NCBI RefSeq assembly: GCF_000330885.1
Contig: NC_020059.1
Span: forward strand, 2,531,001 to 2,595,000
Reading direction: 5' to 3'
DNA: 64,000 bases
From: Rhizobium tropici CIAT 899
GTDB lineage: Bacteria > Pseudomonadota > Alphaproteobacteria > Rhizobiales > Rhizobiaceae
Positions within the stretch are counted from its first letter, which is position 1, and every line of letters begins with the position of its first letter. The translations under genes were made by a program, and so were the position numbers. The notes below the pieces were generated by a model. That model was not told the DNA's origin. It did not search any database and saw only the letters and a program-made list of their open reading frames with translations. Below are positions 36,127-44,217 of this stretch, one piece after another.

Positions 36127-36405
36127 ATGGCAGCAGAGAAACAAGTCACGGAAGCTTCGAAAGAACAGAAACTGTCGCGGACAGTCGATAGTCCGGAGTT
36201 CATCATCCGACTGGCAGAGGATATGCGGACCCGCAGTGGATCCGATCTACCCCTCTCCTGCTTCCTGGAGCAGGTGAGGATGCAGCTGGCGGGCAAATCT
36301 CCAAGCGATATCGCCCGTTTCGCCGCAGATCGTTCGGCCAAGCAGGCGCCTATCACCCGATATCAATCCTCGGATTGCTTCAAATCATGGGCAATGCCGG
36401 ATTAA
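36127..36405 (+). CDS. Small hypothetical protein, helical
   Basis: A 92-aa soluble protein starting MAAEKQVTEASKEQKLS. It is mostly charged and helical with no recognised domain. The start is chosen because GGAGGAGG lies seven bases before ATG 36127; an upstream in-frame ATG (36100) has nothing comparable. It is probably rhizobial-specific. Confidence 0.6.
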   Translation: MAAEKQVTEASKEQKLSRTVDSPEFIIRLAEDMRTRSGSDLPLSCFLEQVRMQLAGKSPSDIARFAADRSAKQAPITRYQSSDCFKSWAMPD

Positions 36406-36450
36406 TGTCCGGAAGGCGGCCGCCGGTGGGCAGGAGACTTGCCGGACAGC

Positions 36451-36476
36451 GGAAACCTTTTCTCGTTCGTTGCGTT
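36451..36476 (+). promoter_or_regulatory. Weak match to an extracytoplasmic-sigma (EcfG-type) promoter
   Basis: GGAAA (36451-36455), 17 bases, then CGTT (36473-36476), one mismatch from the GGAAC...CGTT consensus of the alphaproteobacterial general stress sigma factor, 55 bases before the DUF1059 gene. Found by eye in one place only. Confidence 0.25.
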
Positions 36477-36531
36477 TAGGCCTTCAGATCCTTTGTAGGG
36501 CGAGAATCCGTTGAAAGATGAGGAGGAAGAT

Positions 36532-36717
36532 ATGCGACTGTTCGAATGTGGTACGCTCGTGCCGGGTTGCGCCTGGCACACCCGCGCCAAGGATGACGCC
36601 GAGGTGGTTCGCCGCGCGGTCGAGCACATGCGCGAAGCGCATGGCGAAACCGTCATCCGCGAAAACATGGTCGACAATATCAAGGCCCGGATTCGCGACG
36701 AGGCCAACGCGGCCTGA
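36532..36717 (+). CDS. DUF1059 family small protein
   Basis: A 61-aa protein of the DUF1059 family: MRLFECGTLVPGCAWHTRAKD carries the typical paired Cys and His, and VEHMREAHG follows. The Cys/His spacing suggests a small metal site (inference). GAGGAGGAAG precedes the ATG at 36532; upstream ATG 36511 would start inside the ribosome site. The function is unknown. Confidence 0.82.
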   Translation: MRLFECGTLVPGCAWHTRAKDDAEVVRRAVEHMREAHGETVIRENMVDNIKARIRDEANAA

Positions 36718-36760
36718 TTGGCAGGCCACGCCAGTCAGCCCCGCTAATCGGGCCTCATTA

Positions 36761-38017
36761 TCAGGCATTGGCCAAATCCTTGAGTCGGGCGAGAAGGCTC
36801 GCCCGGTTCATCAAAAAATTCCCGTCTAGCCACTCCTGCTCGATCTTGCCGAGAAGTTCGCCCACGCGCGGCCCCGGGTTGACGCCCGTTGCGAGTGCAT
36901 CCGCGCCATTGAGCGGGAAAGCAGGCTTCTTCCAGTTTGCCGTTCGTTCCAGCAATTTCCCGAGCCGCGCCACGCGCGCCATTTCCTCGAAATCGCCCTC
37001 CGCCTTGCTGCGGGCAACGGCCAGCGCCAGCTTCAGGCGAACCGCAACGCCGGTTTGATCATGGCGATAAAGCAGGCGATCGAAGGCCGCTTCCGAGATG
37101 TCGTCCTTGACGATCGGCGCATTCGCCCAGGCCTGCAGATAGGCGCCTTCCGCTTTCGAGAGGCGCAGCCGCTCGGCAAGCTTGGCAAGCCTTGCCGCAT
37201 CGGGCGGCACGATGGCCGCAAGACGCAGCAGAGCCTCTGCCGGCCAACCGAGAGCCTGTTCGGCGGCAATCAATCCAGGAATGGCGTCGATGCCCCATTT
37301 TTCGGTTTCCGGCAGCACTTCGGTCAAAATGCCGATCTGGCGCATCCAGAGCAGCGCCCTGCCCGGGTCCGGAGCAGCGAGCAGCTTCTTCATCTCGGAC
37401 CAGACACGCTCGGCCGAGAGCGTTGATATCTTTGATTTTGCAGCAGCACAGGCGCGCAAGCCCTCCGCATCCGGGCGGCCGGTGCCATAATAGGCGAAAA
37501 AGCGGAAGAAACGCAGGATGCGCAAATGATCCTCGGCAATCCGCGTCGCCGCATCGCCGATGAAGCGGATATTGCGGCGCTCCAGATCGGCCAGCCCGCC
37601 GACGAGATCCACGACCACGCCATCGGCAGATGCATAAAGCGCATTGATCGTCAGGTCCCGCCGCTCGGCATCAGCCTGCCAATCCCGGCTGAAGGCCACT
37701 ACGGCACGGCGTCCATCCGTCTCCACATCGCGTCGCAAGGTAGTGATTTCGAACGGCTTTCCATCGATGACCAGGGTGACCGTGCCATGCGCGATGCCGG
37801 TCGGCACCGCCTTGATTCCGGCGGCCTCGGCCCTTTCGACGACGGTTTCGGGCAACAGCGTCGTTGCTATATCGATATCGGCGACGGGCAACCCCATCAG
37901 GCTGTTGCGGACGGCACCACCGACAACACGCCCCTCGCCGCCATCGGCATCGAGCAGCGCCAGCACCCGCTGCAATGCCTCATCGCGAAACCAGGCCTCA
38001 TCGGCAACGGACGTCAT
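36761..38017 (-). CDS. cca: CCA-adding tRNA nucleotidyltransferase
   Basis: A 418-aa class II poly(A) polymerase / CCA enzyme. It shows the GGAVRN motif near residues 33-38, the catalytic carboxylates Asp47 and Asp49 in ADIDIATT, the RDLTINALY block and the RRNIRFIGDAATRIAEDHLRILRFFRF motif for nucleotide selection. It maintains the tRNA 3' CCA end. The start overlaps the stop of the upstream Nudix gene by ATGA, so it is the last gene of the DUF1285-Nudix-CCA operon. Confidence 0.95.
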   Translation of the reverse strand: MTSVADEAWFRDEALQRVLALLDADGGEGRVVGGAVRNSLMGLPVADIDIATTLLPETVVERAEAAGIKAVPTGIAHGTVTLVIDGKPFEITTLRRDVETDGRRAVVAFSRDWQADAERRDLTINALYASADGVVVDLVGGLADLERRNIRFIGDAATRIAEDHLRILRFFRFFAYYGTGRPDAEGLRACAAAKSKISTLSAERVWSEMKKLLAAPDPGRALLWMRQIGILTEVLPETEKWGIDAIPGLIAAEQALGWPAEALLRLAAIVPPDAARLAKLAERLRLSKAEGAYLQAWANAPIVKDDISEAAFDRLLYRHDQTGVAVRLKLALAVARSKAEGDFEEMARVARLGKLLERTANWKKPAFPLNGADALATGVNPGPRVGELLGKIEQEWLDGNFLMNRASLLARLKDLANA

Positions 38018-38649
38018 CTATAGAGCCTTTCATAAAGTGTGCGGACGATACCCGCGGTAATGCCCCAGATCATGCGCTGTCCATAGGGCATGCGGTAGAA
38101 ATGGCGTTCCGTCCCCTGCCAAAGCATCGTGTCGGTCACGTGGTGGTCGGGGTCCATCAGGAAGGAGAGCGGCACCTCGAAGGCATCCTCCACTTCGGTC
38201 GGATTGAGGGCCAGATGAAAACCGGGTTTTACCACGGCAAGAATGGGTGTGATGCGAAAGCCGGTCGCCGCCAGATAATGCGGCAACCGCGCCACCGGCT
38301 CGATGAAGATGTCGGCAAGCCCGATTTCCTCCCCCGCTTCGCGCATCGCCGCCATTTCCGGCGATGCATCTTCCGGATCGATGGCCCCGCCCGGAAAGGC
38401 GATCTGGCCGGAATGCTTGCGGAGCGTCGAGGTCCTGAGCGTGAAGATCACCTTGGCATCGTCGCCACTGTCGACGACGGGCACAAGCACCGCGGCATCC
38501 TTGAGCTTCAGGTCCGCGACCTGCGATATGGTCTCGGGATTGAGGAGATGATCACCGTGATCGCGCCAGGCAACCTCCACCGGCCCACCACTCTGATGAA
38601 GGGCGCGACGGCGGAACTCGTCCGCGGAATAAAGGGGAAATTCATTCAT
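38014..38649 (-). CDS. CoA pyrophosphatase-type Nudix hydrolase
   Basis: A 211-aa Nudix hydrolase with the CoA diphosphatase pattern: the box AFPGGAIDPEDASPEMAAMR then EAGEEIGL, and flanking RTSTLRKHSGQ matching the NudL/CoA-specific region. It likely cleaves CoA or its derivatives to 3',5'-ADP and 4'-phosphopantetheine (family knowledge). It overlaps DUF1285 upstream and cca downstream by four bases each. Confidence 0.92.
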   Translation of the reverse strand: MNEFPLYSADEFRRRALHQSGGPVEVAWRDHGDHLLNPETISQVADLKLKDAAVLVPVVDSGDDAKVIFTLRTSTLRKHSGQIAFPGGAIDPEDASPEMAAMREAGEEIGLADIFIEPVARLPHYLAATGFRITPILAVVKPGFHLALNPTEVEDAFEVPLSFLMDPDHHVTDTMLWQGTERHFYRMPYGQRMIWGITAGIVRTLYERLYR

Positions 38650-39269
38650 CGAGTAAGTGCATCCAGTTCGGCAACCGGCATGACGGGAAAGATGGAGCTG
38701 CCGGAACGCACGCAGAAGATCTCTCGCCCGGCGATCACGACGGGCTCACCAAGCTCGATGAGATCGTACATGACCGCACGCGTCACCAGAGCCTCGAGCC
38801 GCCCGCGGACATGCAGATAGGGCTTCAGCTCGTCATTTTCGCCACGAATGACGAAACGGATTGGATGATCCCTGCCCGCCTCGACGACATCGCCGACATT
38901 CGTGCGGAAGGTCAGCACCCGTCTGCCCTCACGCTCCGTCACGCTCATCTCGACAGCCACGAAAGGCGCATCGACGACGCGAACACCCACCTTTTCCACA
39001 GGCGTGACGAGATAGGTCTTCCCATCCTCGTCCTTGCGCAGAACTGTGGAAAACAGCCGCACCAAAGGCGCACGGCCGATCGGCGTGCCAAGATAGAACC
39101 AGGTGCCGTCGGCGCGGATCTCCATGTCGATATCGCCGCAAAATGGCGGATTCCAGCGATCGACGGGCGGCAGACCCTTCTTGGAGCCGCCGCTATCGCC
39201 TGCCGCGCGCGAAATCAGCGCCGCGAGGCTTGCGGCATCGCCCGTTGTCCTGATTTCCTCGGTTGCCAT
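38646..39269 (-). CDS. DUF1285 family protein
   Basis: A 207-aa protein of the DUF1285 family. Landmarks are PPVDRWNPPFCGDIDMEIRADGTW near residue 35, FYLGTPIGRAPLVRLFSTVLRKDEDG and YLVTPVEKVGV. The reaction is unknown. It opens the minus-strand operon and overlaps the Nudix gene by ATGA. Confidence 0.88.
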   Translation of the reverse strand: MATEEIRTTGDAASLAALISRAAGDSGGSKKGLPPVDRWNPPFCGDIDMEIRADGTWFYLGTPIGRAPLVRLFSTVLRKDEDGKTYLVTPVEKVGVRVVDAPFVAVEMSVTEREGRRVLTFRTNVGDVVEAGRDHPIRFVIRGENDELKPYLHVRGRLEALVTRAVMYDLIELGEPVVIAGREIFCVRSGSSIFPVMPVAELDALTR

Positions 39270-39436
39270 TCTTCTGTCCCGGTTGGTCGTTAGTCAGGAA
39301 TATGACAGTTCTCACGAGATAGTCATTTGAAACGTGCTTGTCAGCTATCTTGCTGGCGATAAGTTGTATTGATTATGAGGCAAATGTGTAACGTCTGCGA
39401 ATCACGCGCACCCTTTTTCTGCCATTGGAGACGCAA

Positions 39437-40450
39437 ATGGGCATGATCAAATCGACCGAAACGAGCCTCGATGAGCAGGCCATCATCGCCTCAGCCGAAA
39501 AGGCTCTGGGCGATATCGCCCTGGTCCGCGAAGAGGTGTCGAAGGTCATTTTCGGCCAGGAAAGCGTCGTGGAAAACACGCTTCTGGCCGTGCTTGCCGG
39601 CGGTCATGCCCTGCTGGTCGGTGTGCCGGGTCTCGCCAAGACGAAGCTCGTGACGACGCTCGGCGCAGTCCTCGGCCTTGCCTCCAATCGCGTGCAGTTC
39701 ACGCCGGACTTGATGCCCTCGGATATTCTCGGCTCCGAAGTCATGGACCAGGACGAAACCGGCCGCCGCTCTTTCCGGTTCGTCAAGGGTCCTGTCTTCG
39801 CGCAATTGCTGATGGCCGACGAAATCAACCGCGCTTCGCCGCGCACGCAGTCCGCCCTTCTGCAGTCGATGCAGGAATATCACGTCACCATCGCCGGCCA
39901 GCGTTATGACCTGCCCGCTCCCTTCCACGTTCTCGCAACGCAGAACCCGCTGGAGCAGGAGGGCACCTATCCGCTGCCGGAAGCCCAGCTCGACCGTTTC
40001 CTGCTGCAGGTCGATGTCGATTATCCCGAGCTTGCCGACGAGCGCCGCATCCTGCTCGAAACCACAGGCTTGAGCGAAGTGACGCCGCAGGCTGTCATCG
40101 ACGCCGAACGCTTGCTGGAAATCCAGCAGCTCATCCGCCAGATGCCCGTCAGCGACGGCGTCGTCGATGCGATCCTGTCGCTCGTGCGTTCGGCCCGCCC
40201 GGGCCAGGGCAATGCCTCGACGGACAAGCATGTCGCCTGGGGCCCTGGTCCTCGTGCCGGCCAGGCGATGATGCTCTGCGCCCGCGCCCGCGCCCTTTAC
40301 GAAGGCCGGCTTGCACCGTCGATCGACGACATTCATGCACTCGCCGAGCCAGTATTGGAACACCGCATGGCGCTGACTTTCGCAGCCCGCGCCGAAGGCA
40401 TGTCCGTACGCGATGTCATTTCAGGGCTGGTCAAGCAGTCGAAGTCGTGA
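39437..40450 (+). CDS. MoxR-type AAA+ ATPase
   Basis: A 337-aa AAA+ ATPase. Walker A is GVPGLAKT (62-69) and Walker B LLMADEINRA near 123-132, followed by TQSALLQSMQE and the sensor LATQNPLEQEGTYPLPEAQLDRF. MoxR ATPases act as chaperones for metal-cofactor or VWA-domain proteins. Here the following genes encode DUF58 and BatA-like membrane proteins, the usual partners. The start at 39437 follows GGAG at six bases; ATG 39425 lies upstream of that site. Confidence 0.94.
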   Translation: MGMIKSTETSLDEQAIIASAEKALGDIALVREEVSKVIFGQESVVENTLLAVLAGGHALLVGVPGLAKTKLVTTLGAVLGLASNRVQFTPDLMPSDILGSEVMDQDETGRRSFRFVKGPVFAQLLMADEINRASPRTQSALLQSMQEYHVTIAGQRYDLPAPFHVLATQNPLEQEGTYPLPEAQLDRFLLQVDVDYPELADERRILLETTGLSEVTPQAVIDAERLLEIQQLIRQMPVSDGVVDAILSLVRSARPGQGNASTDKHVAWGPGPRAGQAMMLCARARALYEGRLAPSIDDIHALAEPVLEHRMALTFAARAEGMSVRDVISGLVKQSKS

Positions 40451-40476
40451 CCCGGACGTCGAGGAGAGTATAGCGC

Positions 40477-41397
40477 GTGGCATCCATCGGACAGACCGTC
40501 AGACCGACCTCAGGCAATGATGCCCTCTCCCGAGCCCGTAGTCGTGCCGCCCTCGTGCCGGATTGCCTCGTCGAAGCCAAGCGCATCGCCAACACGGTCA
40601 TTGCCGGATGGCACGGCCGGCGCAAGCGCGGCATCGGCGAGAATTTCTGGCAGTTTCGCCCCTATACGGAAGGTGAAAGCCTGTCGCGCATCGACTGGCG
40701 CCGCTCGGCCCGCGACGATCATACCTATATCCGCGATCATGAATGGGAAGCCGCCCACACGATCTGGCTCTGGGCCGATCTCTCGCCATCCATGATGTAT
40801 AAATCGACCTACGGCCATGTGTCCAAGGAGGGTCGCGCGCTCGTCATCATGCTGGCGCTGGCGGAAATCCTCTCCCGTTCCGGCGAACGGATAGGCTGCC
40901 CCGGCATCATGGAGCCGGTTTCGACCCGCAATGCAGCCGAGCGCCTGGCCGCAGCGCTGATGCATACGCCGCTCGAAGGCGGCCTGCCGCAGACGGCAAT
41001 GATCCGCGGCTGGAGCGATATCGTGCTGATCGGCGATTTTCTCGACGATGCCGATAGCGTCATGGGCAGGATCGGGCCGCTGGCCCGTCGTGGCTTGCGC
41101 GGCCATGTGATCGAGGTTGCCGACCCCGCCGAAGAACTCTTTCCCTATAGCGGACGCACCGAGTTCAGCGATCCAGAAACGGGCTCGAAGCTGATCGCCG
41201 GCCGCGCGGAAAACCTGCGTGACGATTATCAGCGCGCCTATCTCGCGCGGCGCGAAAATCTCGGCCAGTCGCTCCGCCATCTCGGCTGGACCTTCGTCAG
41301 CCACCGCACCGACCGGCTGGCTTCCGAAGCTCTGGTCGCCGTGCATATGTATCTCTCAGGCATGCCCGCGAGGGTCGCGTCAGGAGGCCAGCCTTGA
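40477..41397 (+). CDS. DUF58 domain protein, MoxR partner
   Basis: A 306-aa protein with the DUF58 signature RPYTEGESLSRIDWRRSARDD followed by a degenerate VWA-like region (TIWLWADLSPSMMY). DUF58 proteins travel with MoxR ATPases and are probably their substrates or adaptors. It starts at GTG 40477 with GAGGAGAG at eight bases. The stop overlaps the TTG start of the next gene (TTGA). Confidence 0.92.
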   Translation: MASIGQTVRPTSGNDALSRARSRAALVPDCLVEAKRIANTVIAGWHGRRKRGIGENFWQFRPYTEGESLSRIDWRRSARDDHTYIRDHEWEAAHTIWLWADLSPSMMYKSTYGHVSKEGRALVIMLALAEILSRSGERIGCPGIMEPVSTRNAAERLAAALMHTPLEGGLPQTAMIRGWSDIVLIGDFLDDADSVMGRIGPLARRGLRGHVIEVADPAEELFPYSGRTEFSDPETGSKLIAGRAENLRDDYQRAYLARRENLGQSLRHLGWTFVSHRTDRLASEALVAVHMYLSGMPARVASGGQP

Positions 41398-44216
41398 GCG
41401 GCCTCTCCTTCGCATTCGCTTCGCCGGCCATCTTGGCAGCGCTCATTCTGCTTCCTGCGATCTGGTGGCTGCTGCGCCTGACGCCACCGCAGCCGCGAAC
41501 CGAAGTGTTCCCGCCTCTGCGCATTCTGGCGAGCATTCTCAAGCGTGAGGAAACGCCGGCGCGCAGCCCGTGGTGGCTGACGCTGCTGCGCATGCTGCTT
41601 GCCGCCCTCGTCATTCTCGCCATCGCCAATCCCATGTTCAATCCGCGCACCAACACGCTCTCGAGCGGCGGCCCGCTGGTCCTGATGATCGACAATAGCT
41701 GGGCGAGTGCCTCGGATTGGGAGCGCCGTGTGCGAACCGCCGATGCGCTGATCGACGATGCCGACGCCAAGGGCATTCCCGTCTCAATCGCCTTCACCGC
41801 CGAACAGAGCAACGATCCGACGCCGGGCGCGGCGACAGCTGCCCGCAACAAGCTGCATGCGATGAACCCGCGACCGTTGGTGCCGGATCGACAGCGCGCA
41901 GCCGACGCAGTGAAAGCGGCACTCAATGGCAGCAAGGCCGGCACCATAGCCTTCATCTCCGACGGTATCGAGAGCAAGGACAAGGACGATATCGTCAGCC
42001 GCCTTGCCGCGCTGCAGCCAAGCGAACTGCGGCTGATCGAAGGCGACGGCCACGATATCATGGCGCTTACCGGCGCAGCCAATACCGCCAGCAACATGAC
42101 CGTCACGGCCACACGGCTGGACGGCAGTGGCCCGATGCGCCTCGGGCTGACGGCACAGGACAATCAGGGACGGCCGATTGCCGTCGGTTCGCTTGATTTC
42201 GCAGGCGGGCAGACGATTGCGACCGGCTCCATCGCCGCGCCCTTCGAAATGCGCAATGATTTCGCCCGCATCGGCATCGACCATCAGGCAAGCGCCGGTA
42301 GCGTCTATCTGCTGGACGACGGTTTTCGCCGCCGCCGCGTGGCGCTCCTCTCCGGACAGGCCGCCGACGAATTCCAGCCGATCCTGTCGCCGCTCTATTA
42401 TATCCAGCGTGCGCTTCAACCCTATGCCGATCTGACCCAGCCCAACAGCGCCGATCTGGCGAAGTCGATCCCGCAACTGCTCGCGGGCAATCCCTCCGTC
42501 ATCATCATGGCCGATGTCGGCCGCCTGCCGCAGGAAACCTATGCGCCGCTGCAGAAGTGGATCGAAAATGGCGGCACGCTTGTCCGCTTTGCCGGCCCGC
42601 GCCTTGCCGCGGCACCCGCCGACGATCCTTTGGTCCCGGTCACATTGCGGCAGGGCGAGCGCACATTCGGCGGCGCCCTTTCCTGGGCCGAACCGCAGCC
42701 GCTCGCCGACTTTCCGTCGTTCGGCCCCTTCGCCGGCATGCCGAAGCCGAACAACGTCCTGATCAAGCGGCAGGTCCTGGCCGAGCCGACGCCGGATCTC
42801 GCCGAGCGCACCTGGGCAAGCCTTGCCGACGGCACGCCGTTGGTGACCGAAAAGCAAATGCAGTCAGGTCGCATCGTACTCTTCCACGTCAGCGCCGAGC
42901 CGCAATGGTCCGATCTGCCGATATCGGGCGATTTTGTCGAGATGCTGCGCCGCATCGTCCAGCTGTCGCGCGCTGGCGGCGTCGCGTCGGGCCAAGGCGC
43001 TGCCAAGGCAAGTGAAGCAATGCCGCCCTACCGGCTCCTGACCGCCAAGGGCGCGTTGACCAGCGAGATCGGCAGTGCCCGCCCGCTGGAACCAGGCAAC
43101 AAGGGAGCCGCTGTCGCAAGTTTCGACAACCCGCCCGGCCTCTATGGTTCCGAAGAGGGCTTCAGTGCCCTCAATACCCTGCCGAGCGGCACAGCGCTCA
43201 AGCCGCTGGATGCCTCGGCAGCCGGTGCGGTCGCACGCGAGGGCCTGATCGGGGGCGAGGCCTGGTCGGCAAAGCCGATCCTCTTCACCCTCGCTTTCCT
43301 CATCCTGCTGGCCGACAGCATCATCGTGCTATTCATGAACGGCGCCTTTCCGCGCCTGGGCAGATCGACGAAGACGATCGCGGGCGGCGCGGCAATGCTG
43401 CTGCTGGCCGTCTCGCTCGCCATGTTCTTACATCCGGTAAACGCTCTGGCCGACGATTCCAAACCGGGCGACGACGCCATCTTTTCGCGGCTGGACAAGA
43501 CACATCTTGCCTATGTCGTGACAGGCGAAACGGACGTCGATCACATTTCGGAGCGCGGGCTTGCAGGCCTCTCCGACTATCTCACCTATCGCACGACGCT
43601 CGAACCCGGCCCGCCGGTCGGTGTGGATCCTGCCAAGGATGAACTCGCCTTTTATCCGCTGATCTACTGGCCGATTTCTGCAACGGCCCCGATGCCGTCC
43701 AATGACGCCATCAATCGCATCGACACCTATATGCGCAATGGCGGAACCGTGCTCTTCGACACCCGCGACGCCATCGACACGATGGGCGACACGTCGTCGC
43801 CGAGCCCGAACGGCCAGCGTCTGCAGCAAATCCTTGCCAATCTCGACATCCCTCCCCTGGAGCCGGTACCTGCGGGCCATGTGCTGACCAAGTCCTTCTA
43901 CCTGCTGTCGAGCTTCCCCGGGCGCTATGCCGACAGCCCGCTCTGGGTGGAAGCGCGTCAGGATGCGCGTCGCGACGCGAATGCAGTCGCCACCTCCGAT
44001 GGGGTGACGCCGATCATGATCACCGGCAATGATTTTGCCGGCGCCTGGGCCGTGGCCGACAATGGCTCGCCGCTGCTGCCGACCGTGCCGCCGGATGAGA
44101 CCCAGCGCGAATATGCCTACCGCACGGGCGTCAACATCATGATGTACATGCTGACCGGAAATTATAAGTCCGATCAGGTCCACGTTCCCGATATCCTGCA
44201 GCGCTTGGGGCAATAA
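41394..44216 (+). CDS. BatA-like / DUF4159 membrane protein
   Basis: A 940-aa envelope protein. The N-terminal BatA-like domain (about 1-80) has two membrane helices. A long middle follows with a VWA-like part (LVLMIDNSWASASDW near 97) and a glutamine-amidotransferase-like part. Two more helices lie near 625-680, and a C-terminal DUF4159 domain covers about 695-930. The start codon is TTG at 41394, supported by AGGAGG six bases upstream and a TTGA overlap with DUF58. It probably works with the MoxR ATPase in envelope processes (family inference). Confidence 0.9.
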   Translation: MSGLSFAFASPAILAALILLPAIWWLLRLTPPQPRTEVFPPLRILASILKREETPARSPWWLTLLRMLLAALVILAIANPMFNPRTNTLSSGGPLVLMIDNSWASASDWERRVRTADALIDDADAKGIPVSIAFTAEQSNDPTPGAATAARNKLHAMNPRPLVPDRQRAADAVKAALNGSKAGTIAFISDGIESKDKDDIVSRLAALQPSELRLIEGDGHDIMALTGAANTASNMTVTATRLDGSGPMRLGLTAQDNQGRPIAVGSLDFAGGQTIATGSIAAPFEMRNDFARIGIDHQASAGSVYLLDDGFRRRRVALLSGQAADEFQPILSPLYYIQRALQPYADLTQPNSADLAKSIPQLLAGNPSVIIMADVGRLPQETYAPLQKWIENGGTLVRFAGPRLAAAPADDPLVPVTLRQGERTFGGALSWAEPQPLADFPSFGPFAGMPKPNNVLIKRQVLAEPTPDLAERTWASLADGTPLVTEKQMQSGRIVLFHVSAEPQWSDLPISGDFVEMLRRIVQLSRAGGVASGQGAAKASEAMPPYRLLTAKGALTSEIGSARPLEPGNKGAAVASFDNPPGLYGSEEGFSALNTLPSGTALKPLDASAAGAVAREGLIGGEAWSAKPILFTLAFLILLADSIIVLFMNGAFPRLGRSTKTIAGGAAMLLLAVSLAMFLHPVNALADDSKPGDDAIFSRLDKTHLAYVVTGETDVDHISERGLAGLSDYLTYRTTLEPGPPVGVDPAKDELAFYPLIYWPISATAPMPSNDAINRIDTYMRNGGTVLFDTRDAIDTMGDTSSPSPNGQRLQQILANLDIPPLEPVPAGHVLTKSFYLLSSFPGRYADSPLWVEARQDARRDANAVATSDGVTPIMITGNDFAGAWAVADNGSPLLPTVPPDETQREYAYRTGVNIMMYMLTGNYKSDQVHVPDILQRLGQ

Positions 44217-44217
44217 T

